From Syntrophorhabdaceae bacterium (GTDB lineage: Bacteria; Desulfobacterota; Syntrophorhabdia; Syntrophorhabdales; Syntrophorhabdaceae): a stretch of DNA of 64,000 nt. The position numbers and the translations under genes are program-made. Below the pieces are notes generated by a model that saw only the letters and a list, made by a program, of their open reading frames with translations, did not search any database and was not told the DNA's origin. The DNA is taken from NCBI GenBank assembly GCA_035541755.1, contig DATKMQ010000100.1, positions 1-64,000 on the forward strand, read 5' to 3'. Positions 32,059-40,688 of this stretch are shown here, one piece after another (the stretch's first letter is position 1; each line of letters starts with the position of its first letter).

Positions 32059-33405
32059 ATGAAAAGAAAGGTGATGGAACAATCGGTGCTTCTCGTAAGC
32101 ATCGTAAAATGGATCGTTCTTGCCTCCTGCACCGGCATCCTCGTCGGAGCATCGACCGCGGTCTTTCTCAAGCTGTTAAACGGCGGCATCTGGCTCACAT
32201 CCCGACTTCCCTATTTTTTCCTGCTCATGCCTTTTGCGTTTTTGGCGAGCACATTGCTCGTCAAGTATCTGGCTCCGGATGCGCGCGGTCATGGCACCGA
32301 GAAGATTATCGAGGCCGTGCATCGCAGATCAGGCAAGATCAAACTCGCTGTGGTTCCTGTTAAACTTCTGGCGACCGTGGTTACCATAGCGTGCGGCGGC
32401 TCTGCGGGTAAGGAAGGACCTGCTGCGCAGATAGGCGCCGCCCTCTGTTCAGGATTCGCCGATCTGTTCAGGTTTGATAACAAAGACCGGAAGAAACTCG
32501 TTATATGCGGCATCAGCGCCGGCTTTGCCACAGTTTTCGGAACCCCGATAGCGGGGGCCATATTCGGCGTGGAGGTGCTTTACGTGGGCGGTCTGCTCTA
32601 TGATGTGCTCCTCCCGTCTTTCATCGCGGGCATGGTCGGATACCATGTATCTTCGTTGATGGGGACAACCTATTTCCATCACCCGCTTTCTTTCGTTCCC
32701 AGCTTCACGAGCCTTTTCTTTCTTAAAGTCTGCCTGGGCGGTATTTTTTTCGGTCTTTGCTCCATTCTTCTCATCGAATCACTGACATACTTTGGCAAAA
32801 TTGCTCGGGCGATCAAAGTCCGTGAAGAATGGAAAGCGTTCGCTGCCGGGGTTGTTCTTATTCTGCTTACACTCGTATTTTCCACTCAATATCTCGGTCT
32901 GGGGCTCGATACGATTGAGCAAGCCCTTCAGGGCCATAATCCACCCTGGTACGCCTTCATTCTCAAGGTCATTTTTACATCAATTACGCTCGGCTTCGGC
33001 GGCAGCGGCGGCATCATCACGCCGATCTTTTTCGTCGGGTCTACCGCCGGCAACCTTTTTGGTCAGATACCCGGATTCGGTTCCGCTATTTTCGCTGCCA
33101 TAGGTATGGTGAGTCTCATCGCCGGGGCCGCCAACACGCCCATTGCGGCAAGTATAATGGCGGTAGAGTTCTTCGGTCCGCAGGTCGCCCCTTTTGCGGC
33201 AGTTTCCTGTGTGATCAGTTTTCTCATGACCGGACACCGCAGCGTGTATCCGAGCCAGATACTATCCATGTCGAAATCGTCCTCTCTATCGGTCGAACCC
33301 GGTAAAGAGATGAGACAAATAGATGGTGTACAATACGAAGAACGAGAGAAAAGCCTCACGGGTATTATTCTCAAAGGGATCAGGAAAATAACGGGAAACC
33401 GATGA
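32059..33405 (+). CDS. ClC-family chloride channel/antiporter
   Basis: 448 residues with about ten or more membrane helices and the ClC selectivity signatures: GSAGKEGPAAQIGAAL (the GKEGP motif, including the proton/gating Glu) and GSGGIITPIFFVGSTAGN near the end. Known members conduct chloride or exchange it for protons; the GREGT motif of fluoride-specific members is absent. It starts 77 bases after the RdhA-like gene in the same direction, and a possible -10 (TATGAT) is in between. Removing chloride released by dehalogenation is an attractive but unproved role. Confidence 0.88.
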   Translation: MKRKVMEQSVLLVSIVKWIVLASCTGILVGASTAVFLKLLNGGIWLTSRLPYFFLLMPFAFLASTLLVKYLAPDARGHGTEKIIEAVHRRSGKIKLAVVPVKLLATVVTIACGGSAGKEGPAAQIGAALCSGFADLFRFDNKDRKKLVICGISAGFATVFGTPIAGAIFGVEVLYVGGLLYDVLLPSFIAGMVGYHVSSLMGTTYFHHPLSFVPSFTSLFFLKVCLGGIFFGLCSILLIESLTYFGKIARAIKVREEWKAFAAGVVLILLTLVFSTQYLGLGLDTIEQALQGHNPPWYAFILKVIFTSITLGFGGSGGIITPIFFVGSTAGNLFGQIPGFGSAIFAAIGMVSLIAGAANTPIAASIMAVEFFGPQVAPFAAVSCVISFLMTGHRSVYPSQILSMSKSSSLSVEPGKEMRQIDGVQYEEREKSLTGIILKGIRKITGNR

Positions 33406-33710
33406 ACGTAATCGGGATCAGTCGAATAGTCGAATGGTCAAATCGTCAAATCGTGCAGTAGTCGATTGAATACTTTCCATTGGCAACGCCAATCGTGATG
33501 TTAGGCGGGATAGGGTGGACGCGGCTAAACGGGATAGGGCGGCCACCATGCCGCGGAAGAGGCACATCTTTGCTAATTTGGAGCGTTACCGGTAATTTTC
33601 CTATTTTCAACGCGTTATTGCAAATATTATTTGCTGCGACAAGCTGTGAGTGTACATCGATATATCTTAATGACTTGACTTCCGCTGTCTCTCTGTTTTA
33701 CCGTTCTCAT
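33406..33710. other. Intergenic region before the HDAC-family gene
   Basis: A string of near-repeats with gtcgaatggtc and caaatcgtc units spans 33418-33460, and a dispersed element lies at 33597-33632. No gene is apparent. A weak promoter, TTGACT (33675-33680) with TTTACC (33697-33702), ends 8 bases before the ATG at 33711. Confidence 0.4.
33597..33632. repeat. Dispersed TTGCAAATA element, copy A
   Basis: TTTTCCTATTTTCAACGCG, then TTATTGCAAATATTATTT. Same orientation as the other five copies. It lies about 80 bases upstream of the HDAC-family start. Confidence 0.5.
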
Positions 33711-34457
33711 ATGCAAAAAGTCCCCGTAGTTTACTCGGATACTTTCCTCACAGACTACCAGACTGTGGACTGTGAGTGCCCCGACAGGGTAACTGAAATT
33801 TATTATGACATCGAAAAGATGGCCGATTTTATCGCACCTCAACCGTGTGAGGAGTCGGAGCTTACCCTCTGTCATACGGAGAGGCTCATCGAGATCGTAA
33901 AGAAGTCTGATGCACACAGCGCTGCTAGCCTCGCCGCGGGCGGAGCAATCACGGCTGCAGAAATAGCGTCGGTGAGGCCGTCTTTTGCGCTTATCAGGCC
34001 ACCGGGCCATCATGCCGGGCGCGACTTCAACGGCGGTTTCTGCTTCTTCAACAACATGGCCATTGCCGTAATGAAACTCTTGAACGACGGACGCGCCGAA
34101 AGGGTTCTTATCATAGACATCGACCTCCACTACGGCAACGGCACTGAGGACATTGTGCACGGAGATAAGCGCATCTCATTCTGGAATATCGACGCGGCCA
34201 CGCGGGATGAGTTCTTCCGGGACCTTGAGAGGGCGGTGAGGACCGCTACCGATTTCGATATGGTCGGCTGCTCGGCGGGATTCGACACATACGTGAAAGA
34301 TTGGGGCGGTCTCCTTACCACTGAAGATTTCAGGCGCATCGGCGGCATGATAGCTTCATCGAATCGTCGGTTCTTTTCAATCCTGGAAGGAGGGTATTAC
34401 ATTCCTGACCTGGGCAGGAATGTGAAGGCATATCTGGAAGGCATTGAGGCAGGCTAA
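33711..34457 (+). CDS. HDAC-family (acetoin-utilisation-like) deacetylase, short form
   Basis: 248 residues from ATG 33711; the longer frame upstream reads through a repeat-rich intergenic stretch and lacks family features. The histone-deacetylase/acetylpolyamine-amidohydrolase pattern is clear: RPPGHHAGRDFNGGFCFFNN with the catalytic His pair, IDIDLHYGNGTEDI with the zinc-binding Asp and His, and SAGFDTYVKD with the second zinc Asp. Most relatives have ~300-370 residues, so this is a compact version missing some N-terminal sequence. It removes acetyl groups from small amines or protein lysines. No partner gene is obvious. Confidence 0.85.
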   Translation: MQKVPVVYSDTFLTDYQTVDCECPDRVTEIYYDIEKMADFIAPQPCEESELTLCHTERLIEIVKKSDAHSAASLAAGGAITAAEIASVRPSFALIRPPGHHAGRDFNGGFCFFNNMAIAVMKLLNDGRAERVLIIDIDLHYGNGTEDIVHGDKRISFWNIDAATRDEFFRDLERAVRTATDFDMVGCSAGFDTYVKDWGGLLTTEDFRRIGGMIASSNRRFFSILEGGYYIPDLGRNVKAYLEGIEAG

Positions 34458-34557
34458 GCTCCGACCACTCTGGCCGTCAACGCGCGTCCGCAACATGAAG
34501 TGATATGGATATGTTCGACCGCTGGTTTGTGTCTGATAGAAAAGGGGGTGACGAGGG

Positions 34558-35235
34558 ATGTTCAAGGTAAAATGTACGTTGATTGCCTTTGACGGGGACG
34601 TGGAGAATTTCCCATGCCATTTCCACTACAAGATAGGCGATGAGATAACCTACGACGGCGTTTATTTTACGGGCAGGATCTGCCAGGGTCTCTTTCCCAC
34701 TATGTTTCCCGTTGTCCACAACGTCCATCTCATGGGTAATCGGTACTCTGAGGGGATTGCCTTCAAGTACCGGGCCTCCGATGTGGCGGACCCCGAGATG
34801 GCCAAGTATGACGGCGCAGGCTTCTCGCCGAGAAAGACCCTGCCTGAGAAACTGCTGCCCTCCATGCTCACGCTTCATCCGTTGCTCACGAAAAAGAAGA
34901 TCAGGGGTGGGCGCTTCGCATGCCTCGATACGAGGACCCTGGCACAGTTCTTGTGCGAGGCCGTTGACATAAGCGACTCCGACTACTGTCAACCCTTCTA
35001 CAGGAGGGCTATTTCGATCCTGGACCGTATAGTTGCTCAGCCGGGGATCAATGCGGCCGGGTTATTTGAAATGTTTTCTCCGTTTGAGCGGGAGGAAATA
35101 TCGCCGGTGCTCACCATGCCTTTTCTTCAGGTGATGCTCAACGGCCTTGAAGATGTAGGCTACGTAGAGTTAAGCGGTGACGGCTCCGTCTTGGCTACGG
35201 GTAAAGAGCCTCCGAGCCGGCCGAAGATAGGGTAG
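34558..35235 (+). CDS. Conserved hypothetical protein, possibly TIGR04076-like
   Basis: 225 soluble residues. The N-terminus MFKVKCTLIAFDGDVEN, followed by a CHFHYKIGDEITYDG segment, resembles the beta-rich start of TIGR04076-type proteins of anaerobes. The rest has no family I can name. Two cysteines in RICQGLFPTMF and FACLDTRTLAQFLCE are notable. A GGGGGTGACGAGGG purine tract precedes the ATG. It lies 100 bases after the HDAC gene in the same direction. Confidence 0.6.
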   Translation: MFKVKCTLIAFDGDVENFPCHFHYKIGDEITYDGVYFTGRICQGLFPTMFPVVHNVHLMGNRYSEGIAFKYRASDVADPEMAKYDGAGFSPRKTLPEKLLPSMLTLHPLLTKKKIRGGRFACLDTRTLAQFLCEAVDISDSDYCQPFYRRAISILDRIVAQPGINAAGLFEMFSPFEREEISPVLTMPFLQVMLNGLEDVGYVELSGDGSVLATGKEPPSRPKIG

Positions 35236-35252
35236 GGAAACGCATCGGGCGC

Positions 35253-35331
35253 GGGTTGAATGGCCGAATGGTCGAATGGGGAAATAGGAATCGTGAAATG
35301 GAGGATCGTGAAACGTGAATCGGGGAAGGGA
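35253..35331. repeat. Direct repeat upstream of the secreted hydrolase gene
   Basis: A ~50-bp core (35274-35324; gggaaataggaatcgtgaaa and then ggatcgtgaaacgtgaatcg) is repeated with few changes at 36556-36607 beyond the end of the hydrolase gene. The left part contains near-tandem units like gaatggtcgaatgg, also seen at 33418-33460. Confidence 0.8.
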
Positions 35332-35345
35332 GCTTCAGGTGTGCC

Positions 35346-35374
35346 TTGACACGACGAGTTCTCGTTGCTATCAT
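35346..35374 (+). promoter_or_regulatory. Promoter of the secreted alpha/beta hydrolase gene
   Basis: TTGACA (35346-35351) and TATCAT (35369-35374) are separated by 17 bp. The -10 ends 6 bases before the ATG at 35381, so transcription should start at or next to the A of the start codon. No Shine-Dalgarno is present. Confidence 0.65.
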
Positions 35375-35380
35375 GGTCGG

Positions 35381-36484
35381 ATGAGAACTTTTATCCCCTC
35401 CAAGCTTAAATACCTGTTTCTGTTTGTCGCTCTAAATCTTACGGCGCTTTGCGTTCCTGGGTTTTGCTCGGCGCCTACCGTTGGCGTCACCATGCTGCCG
35501 GCGCTCGGACCTCAGTCAGGGCCACTCACTGTCTGGTATCCGAGCCAAGCAGTGGAAACCGAGCGCACCATGGGGCCCTTTGTCCTCAAAGGCGCCTGGG
35601 ACGGTGAGCCCGTTCAGGGCAACAGGGGACTCGTGATCCTGTCTCACGGGACGGGTGGCTCGGGTGAGACTTACTATGATCTGGCCCGCGTGCTCGTGGC
35701 AGAGGGGTTCGTAGTAGCAGCGCCGGAACATGTGGGCGATAACTGGCGTGACCACACGAAAGGCGGTCCCGCCTCGTGGAGAGGCCGGCCGGCCGAGGTG
35801 TCGCAGGCCATTGACCATGTGCAGAGTGAGGCGCGCTTTGCAGCTCTTCTCGATAAAGGAAACGTAGGCGTCTTCGGCATGTCGGCCGGAGGGCTCACCG
35901 CGCTCGAATTCTCCGGTGCTACCTGGAGCCTTGCCCGTCTCGTGACCCATTGCGCTCTCCACCTTGAGGAGGATATCCGTTTCTGCGCGTTCGGGGAGGT
36001 GAGGGCAGCGGGTGGAAGAGGCCTCGATGAGCAGACGATTAAGCGTCTTAAAACACAATTAGCGACGGGCGCCCAATCGGGCATGGTGGACGCAACGGAA
36101 TACAGTTATGAGGATAAAAGAGTCAAAGCTGTGGTTGCCGCTGTCCCGGCTTCTGCCCTCATCGATCCGGCAAGCTTGCGCACACCACGGGTGCCCACAG
36201 CGCTGATAGCAGCCGACATGGACCAGGAACTTGCACCCAAGTGGCACGTGCTTGCCATCGAGATGGCGTGCACTACCTGTGTTGTCCTCGCCACACTTGA
36301 ACACGGAGGCCACATGTCCATCCTCTCCCCCATGCCGCAAGGTATCGCCCATGATCTTGGCCCGTGGGCCGAAGATCCTCCGGGATTTGACCGTAAGGTC
36401 CTCACTCGCGTCTACAAGGATATCGCTTTATTCTTCCGGAGCCACATTTTAGGCAAAGACGAGGCCGCGCCCGGCAAAATTTGA
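35381..36484 (+). CDS. Secreted alpha/beta hydrolase, PAF-acetylhydrolase-like
   Basis: 367 residues from ATG 35381, chosen because a signal peptide (SKLKYLFLFVALNLTALCVP, cut after FCSA) starts there and a consensus promoter ends just before it. An alpha/beta-hydrolase fold follows: oxyanion region LVILSHGTGGSG, nucleophile elbow GVFGMSAGG (Ser), and LIAADMDQE and EHGGHMS near the end for the Asp and His. It resembles the platelet-activating-factor acetylhydrolase/dienelactone hydrolase-like group. It acts in the periplasm or outside; the substrate is unknown. It is flanked by two copies of a 50-bp repeat. Confidence 0.78.
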   Translation: MRTFIPSKLKYLFLFVALNLTALCVPGFCSAPTVGVTMLPALGPQSGPLTVWYPSQAVETERTMGPFVLKGAWDGEPVQGNRGLVILSHGTGGSGETYYDLARVLVAEGFVVAAPEHVGDNWRDHTKGGPASWRGRPAEVSQAIDHVQSEARFAALLDKGNVGVFGMSAGGLTALEFSGATWSLARLVTHCALHLEEDIRFCAFGEVRAAGGRGLDEQTIKRLKTQLATGAQSGMVDATEYSYEDKRVKAVVAAVPASALIDPASLRTPRVPTALIAADMDQELAPKWHVLAIEMACTTCVVLATLEHGGHMSILSPMPQGIAHDLGPWAEDPPGFDRKVLTRVYKDIALFFRSHILGKDEAAPGKI

Positions 36485-36491
36485 AATTTGA

Positions 36492-36528
36492 AATCTCAAA
36501 TTTGAGATTGCCCGCGCGAGACGCGGGC
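36492..36528. other. 18-bp palindrome followed by a GC hairpin
   Basis: AATCTCAAATTTGAGATT (36492-36509) is perfectly palindromic and directly followed by GCCCGCG-CGAGA-CGCGGGC (36510-36528), a perfect 7-bp stem with a 5-nt loop. It lies just after the hydrolase stop codon. Without a T-tract it is not a standard terminator, but it may act as one or protect the transcript end. Confidence 0.6.
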
Positions 36529-36550
36529 CAAGGGCCAGGAAACGGGAAAA

Positions 36551-36615
36551 TGGTTGAATGGGGAAATAGGAATCGTGAAACGGAAGGATCGTGAACCGTG
36601 AATCGGGAGAAAGGA
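36551..36615. repeat. Direct repeat downstream of the secreted hydrolase gene
   Basis: Second copy of the repeat described at 35253-35331 (core 36556-36607). The copies bracket the hydrolase gene plus its promoter. Confidence 0.8.
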
Positions 36616-36736
36616 AAGAACATGGTGTCTCACCCCTTACCGTCTCCCGATCCCCGAGCCACGTTTATTGATACACAATCAATCACCATTTGACCGCCTC
36701 ACGAATCCCCGTCGGTAATAATGCGCCGTATGCGAG

Positions 36737-38557
36737 TTACGCGCGGAATACCTGGGAGAGTTTCATAAGCAGACCAAGGTCTCCTTCCACCTTGTACTTG
36801 CCGGACATAAACGCCACTTGCCCGGAGAGCTCTCCGTTTGAAATGGCCAGCCAGACCTCTGCAGGGGACTTGATAATCACATCAGGTTTGGGTGCGGGTC
36901 CATCCACGTAGGTGCAGGTCCTATCCGATATGACGAGGTGGGCCGTGAACACCTCGGATCCCGTAATATCGAACTGATAGACGGCCTTCATGTCGCCCGC
37001 GGCCTCTCTGTTGAACCCCTGGGGCATGTTCCTGATCAGCTCTCTGCAGCTTATGCTGTGAGCAGGTTTTGTTGCTTCCGCAGGCTTCTCTTTTTTTTGT
37101 CTGGTTTGGGCCGCCTCTTGCGCCACCATCTGTTTTATCCACTCTTTTCGCATCTCATCGTTCACGACCTGTTTGGTGAAGGTCTGCCCCACAAATGCCT
37201 CAAAACCCGCGTAGAGTCCTGAGTCCTGCCAGTAGCGGTAATCGTCACGCATGAACTCTTTTTCGCGGCTCACGAGATCCCCCATGAAGAGATAATTGGT
37301 GAGCATGTTATCTGTGACGGGATACGACCGTTTGTCCTTGATGGCGCGTGCGAGATCGCGTGCCAGATCACGTGCCCGCGCCTCTACCGCTTCTTTTCCC
37401 AGAAAGCCGCCGGGGCCTACCGCAATGGAAGTGAGGGCACCCACGGAAAAGGCCCCATAGGTCCCGAGTACGCCGGAAAGATAGGCAGCTGTGGCAGTTT
37501 CACCCTTGCCGGCGGAGACACTCACGGCGAGTCCCGGTTTCCAGGTGGTCCGCGGCTTGTGACCGAATGCCAAAGACCGGTCAAGAAAGACCTTCATCTG
37601 GGCCGTCACGTGTCCGAAATAGACGGGGGATGCGAGAATCAGACCATGCGCTTCAAGCAGTGTGGCAACAATCGAGGCGTGATCGTCATTGCGCCAGCAC
37701 CGTCCTTTCTCGAGACAGACCCCGCAACCCACGCAGAACTCGATTCTTTTCTGTGCGAGGAAAATTTCCTCGGTGGCTATTCCCTCTGTTTTGAGGGCTT
37801 GTGCAACCATCTGAGTCATCTGGCTCGTGTTGCCTATAGCGCCGTGAGGGGTGCCATTGATTATTACTACTTTGTAGTTGTCTTCCATGGTTTGCTCCTT
37901 TTGTGATTCGGATTTGGCTTGAACGGCAACATCTCGCGCGGCGCCGGCTTGAGACATTTGCGCTGGACTGATGCCGATCTTTCTTTGATAGTATGCCGGA
38001 TACCGTTTGTTTACCTGCACACCGATACCAAGCTGGATCAAGGCGGGTAAGAGTATTTGAAAAGCCACGGCCATGATTGCGTTTCGTTGAAGTTGGAAGA
38101 GAACGGGGATTGCCCCGACAACGAGGGAAGCGGCAAATAGCCCGCACCAGATCCATGACATGTTTCTATTGATCTTCTTGAATAGCTCGGTCTTCCACAG
38201 GATTTCGGGTGTGGTTTTACGCGCGAAATACTCGGTGAAATAAGTCCCTCCCGCAAGAGGCGGGACGATTGCTACTGCAAGGAAACACGCATACAGGAGG
38301 CTCGCGGGTAGTGTGCCTAAAACGCGCATAGACTCACCAGGGGCTAACCAGAGACCGGCCGCGTTCAGCACAAAGTAGACCAAGTAAGCCTTGACAACAG
38401 GGGATGCCCCTCTTTGTCCCGCCACAATAGCGCCTATAATAATGAGGGCTGCGAGGCTTGCGAGTTTCACTGATGCGAGTTGAACGTGAGATGAACATAT
38501 GAGCAGGGTGTAAACGGCTATAATTACATGGGGTAAACTACCTGATAAACGTTTCAT
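36737..38557 (-). CDS. Membrane / FMN-reductase-like flavodoxin / SCP2 tri-domain protein
   Basis: 606 residues. Residues 1-~205 contain five to six hydrophobic segments. Residues ~225-430 form a flavodoxin-like NAD(P)H-FMN reductase: VVIINGTPHGAIGNTSQMTQ (phosphate loop), FCVGCGVCLEKGRCW (cysteine motif of iron-sulfur flavoproteins) and GLILASPVYFGHVTAQMKVF. Residues ~510-606 resemble an SCP2 sterol-carrier domain (DGPAPKPDVIIKSPAEVWLA, GQVAFMSGKYKVEGD). An internal ATG at 37888 preceded by AAAGGAGCAAACC could yield the soluble flavodoxin-SCP2 part alone. It overlaps the preceding MerR gene by 4 bases. A role in lipid- or quinone-linked redox chemistry is inference. Confidence 0.75.
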   Translation of the reverse strand: MKRLSGSLPHVIIAVYTLLICSSHVQLASVKLASLAALIIIGAIVAGQRGASPVVKAYLVYFVLNAAGLWLAPGESMRVLGTLPASLLYACFLAVAIVPPLAGGTYFTEYFARKTTPEILWKTELFKKINRNMSWIWCGLFAASLVVGAIPVLFQLQRNAIMAVAFQILLPALIQLGIGVQVNKRYPAYYQRKIGISPAQMSQAGAARDVAVQAKSESQKEQTMEDNYKVVIINGTPHGAIGNTSQMTQMVAQALKTEGIATEEIFLAQKRIEFCVGCGVCLEKGRCWRNDDHASIVATLLEAHGLILASPVYFGHVTAQMKVFLDRSLAFGHKPRTTWKPGLAVSVSAGKGETATAAYLSGVLGTYGAFSVGALTSIAVGPGGFLGKEAVEARARDLARDLARAIKDKRSYPVTDNMLTNYLFMGDLVSREKEFMRDDYRYWQDSGLYAGFEAFVGQTFTKQVVNDEMRKEWIKQMVAQEAAQTRQKKEKPAEATKPAHSISCRELIRNMPQGFNREAAGDMKAVYQFDITGSEVFTAHLVISDRTCTYVDGPAPKPDVIIKSPAEVWLAISNGELSGQVAFMSGKYKVEGDLGLLMKLSQVFRA

Positions 38558-39252
38558 GAGAGAAGCTCCTTGTCTTTAAGACTCTTGGCCGCCGATACGC
38601 GGCGCTGAAAAGTATGGTCGAGCACGTAGTTGCGTAACAGTCTGGCGCCGTGCGTGAGCTCTGCGGTAACGCGCGCATCCTCTTCGTCTGGAAGGTGGCT
38701 GGTAAGACGCTCACGCAGGCGCATCATGTGGTCGCTTAGGTCCCTGGCGGCTCTCACGAAGAACGTAAGGTCCCTTGCCTTGATCCCTCTCTTGAGGGCA
38801 GCGGCCAGCGCCCGACCGGCTTCTATGTCGTCAGGCCTGTAAGAGCCGTCCGCCCACGGTAAAATGAGGTTAGCCGCAAGAAGCTCGGAGAGCTCTTCGC
38901 GAGTAAGGCCGGTTGCCCTCAGGTATTCCTTTTCGTCTACGCTTACGGCCTCTTCCGCCCCGAAGATGACCGCATCCAGCTCCACCAGATGGGTGATGTC
39001 TTTACCTTCATCGCTCAACCGAAGGAGTTTCTTGATCCTGTCAAGAGGGAACGAGTAACGCCCCTGCATCCTTTTGATGAATTTTGCCCGTTCTATGCAG
39101 GCCGGATTATAGTAGGCCATGTTCCGCCCCGTCCTTGTCGGTTCCGGCAAGAGACCCTGCGCCACGTAGTGGAGAATTGTCGATTTAGGTAGACCCGTTG
39201 CCTCGGTCAAATCTTTCATTCTCAGGGTATCTCTGCTGGTTTTCTTTATCAT
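38554..39252 (-). CDS. MerR-family transcriptional regulator
   Basis: 232 residues. Residues ~10-80 are a MerR winged helix (MKDLTEATGLPKSTILHYVA, then YYNPACIERAKFIKRMQGRYSFPLDRIKKLL). The C-terminal part is helical with DELTREELSELL-like pieces and no obvious metal-binding cysteines, so it probably senses an organic ligand. Its stop codon overlaps the start of the membrane/flavodoxin/SCP2 gene (ATGA), so it likely controls that gene and itself through the operator-bearing promoter upstream. Confidence 0.88.
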   Translation of the reverse strand: MIKKTSRDTLRMKDLTEATGLPKSTILHYVAQGLLPEPTRTGRNMAYYNPACIERAKFIKRMQGRYSFPLDRIKKLLRLSDEGKDITHLVELDAVIFGAEEAVSVDEKEYLRATGLTREELSELLAANLILPWADGSYRPDDIEAGRALAAALKRGIKARDLTFFVRAARDLSDHMMRLRERLTSHLPDEEDARVTAELTHGARLLRNYVLDHTFQRRVSAAKSLKDKELLS

Positions 39253-39281
39253 TTGCGCTGCCTCCTTAACCGTCTGGGGAC

Positions 39282-39326
39282 ATTATAACACCGATTATAT
39301 CAAGTGTCAAGTGTTACTTTACACTT
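39282..39326 (-). promoter_or_regulatory. Consensus promoter and MerR operator
   Basis: Read on the minus strand: TTGACA (39305-39310), a 17-bp spacer and TATAAT (39282-39287), a perfect sigma70 promoter. Upstream, overlapping the -35, is AAGTGT-N6-ACACTT (39309-39326) with an extra CAAGTGT half-site at 39301-39307. The half-sites fit a dimeric regulator such as the MerR protein encoded immediately downstream. Unlike classic MerR promoters the spacer is 17, not 19, so repression rather than DNA-untwisting activation is expected. Confidence 0.75.
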
Positions 39327-39495
39327 ATTATACCAAAGGTCTCTTTTGTGCCTGGAATGAGCAGCAGGATTATTTACTATTAAGAAGAGCTAAAGAGATT
39401 GCCCGTGTGGGCATCTTGGGACGTGCTTTACGGATGCCGTTTAAGCGCCCGTGGAGACGTCCCGAATTTCTACCTGAATCGGAAGATATGACACC

Positions 39496-40008
39496 TCACC
39501 ATTCTGCCACGATATAGTCGGTTGGCTCCTTATAGTCGTAGTATTGCCACCGCTCGATTCTTCGCACCTCAACGATGTTCATATTCCGCTGGATGTTTCT
39601 GCTCAAACTGTTTGATACCCGTGCGTGCAAACTTATTCTTGAAATGTCTCTTTGTTTCAATTCTTCTTTGAGACACGAGAGCATCTTACTGAAGGCCCCT
39701 TTTTTCCGATACGCCTGAAGGACTGCCACATTTTCAATGTAGTACGCTTGGGAATCCGGCTTCATGAGGGGGTCGGCGTCCTTTAATTCATCCACGGCGA
39801 TATTGTGAGGGATGGCAAAAAGAAAGCCCACCTCTTTTTCGTCGCTATGCAGCACGACATGAATATTGTCCTCTTTGATGAGCATTTGACTGTAATACTC
39901 TTGAGGGTTGCCGCAGGCCCATCCCACAGGATAGACATCTCGACTGATCAAGACGGTAGTCTCCACGATCTTGTCATCGACCGTACGCACAACCTCCGCC
40001 TTTAACAT
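39496..40008 (-). CDS. GNAT-family N-acetyltransferase
   Basis: 170 residues with a GNAT core: a strand-rich centre EVGFLFAIPHN, the AYYIENVAVLQAYRKKGAFSKML acetyl-CoA-binding segment (QxxRxxG-like loop YRKKGA), and a helix-strand end. It transfers acetyl from acetyl-CoA to an amine; the acceptor is unknown. It is monocistronic, between the MerR operon promoter and a flavodoxin gene. Confidence 0.75.
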   Translation of the reverse strand: MLKAEVVRTVDDKIVETTVLISRDVYPVGWACGNPQEYYSQMLIKEDNIHVVLHSDEKEVGFLFAIPHNIAVDELKDADPLMKPDSQAYYIENVAVLQAYRKKGAFSKMLSCLKEELKQRDISRISLHARVSNSLSRNIQRNMNIVEVRRIERWQYYDYKEPTDYIVAEW

Positions 40009-40190
40009 GTCCGTCCTTCCACCAGATCTGCGTGTACGGCGAAGCCGCCCTGCCGTAGTTGAAAACCCATCACTATCTCCCTCATCATGATTGGCGCCTT
40101 GCCGGACTCTTGAAAGCTAAAACCGAGCTTCTTCTATTTAACTATTTTTGTCGCCTGCGTGCAAACGCAGGTTTTGAAACGAGCATCTCT

Positions 40191-40688
40191 TCATTTCGTA
40201 ATGGTGATTTTTTGCAGCCATTCAGACACTTTGTTTTGTGCAACTTTGGCATCCCTTCCCCAAAAGGCAGCGCCATTAAGCACGATCGATTTTGGACAGA
40301 GTTTTGAAATATCGGTAACGCTCCGTCCGAGGCCGCTTCCTGCGTGTGTGCAAAATGGTACGATGGTCTTTCCCGACAAATCGTACAGAGACAAGAAGGT
40401 TTTCACCGGACCGGGCACGGTGCCCCACCAATTAGGGTATCCTATAAATACCAGATCGTACGATTTGATATTTTCGATCTTTGTCTTCAATTCCGGTTTA
40501 TAGCCGGAATTGAGCTCCTGCCTTGCCTGTTTTACAACTGCATCGTAGTCATGAGGATAGGGCGCCTTAGCCTCAATCTCAAAAGCATCGCCGCCCACAC
40601 CCCGGCGGATGTGATCGGCGAATTCACGTGTGTTGCCACTATGGGAAAAATAGGCGACCAGTATCTTCCTGGTTGTGTCAACTTGCAT
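40191..40688 (-). CDS. Flavodoxin-family protein
   Basis: 165 residues with the flavodoxin pattern VAYFSHSGNTREFADHI (FMN phosphate loop SHSGNT), DLVFIGYPNWWGTVPGPVK (second FMN loop with Trp) and IVPFCTHAGSGLGRS (third loop). This is the class of short flavodoxins usually annotated as NAD(P)H-dependent flavin oxidoreductase or flavodoxin 4. It acts as a cytoplasmic electron carrier or quinone-type reductase. AGGAGCAGC precedes the ATG. Confidence 0.82.
   Translation of the reverse strand: MQVDTTRKILVAYFSHSGNTREFADHIRRGVGGDAFEIEAKAPYPHDYDAVVKQARQELNSGYKPELKTKIENIKSYDLVFIGYPNWWGTVPGPVKTFLSLYDLSGKTIVPFCTHAGSGLGRSVTDISKLCPKSIVLNGAAFWGRDAKVAQNKVSEWLQKITITK

Noticed and set aside
39311-39517. 68-codon plus-strand frame divergent from the MerR gene
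   Set aside because: It begins inside the operator/promoter region, has no ribosome site and overlaps the acetyltransferase gene's 3' end.
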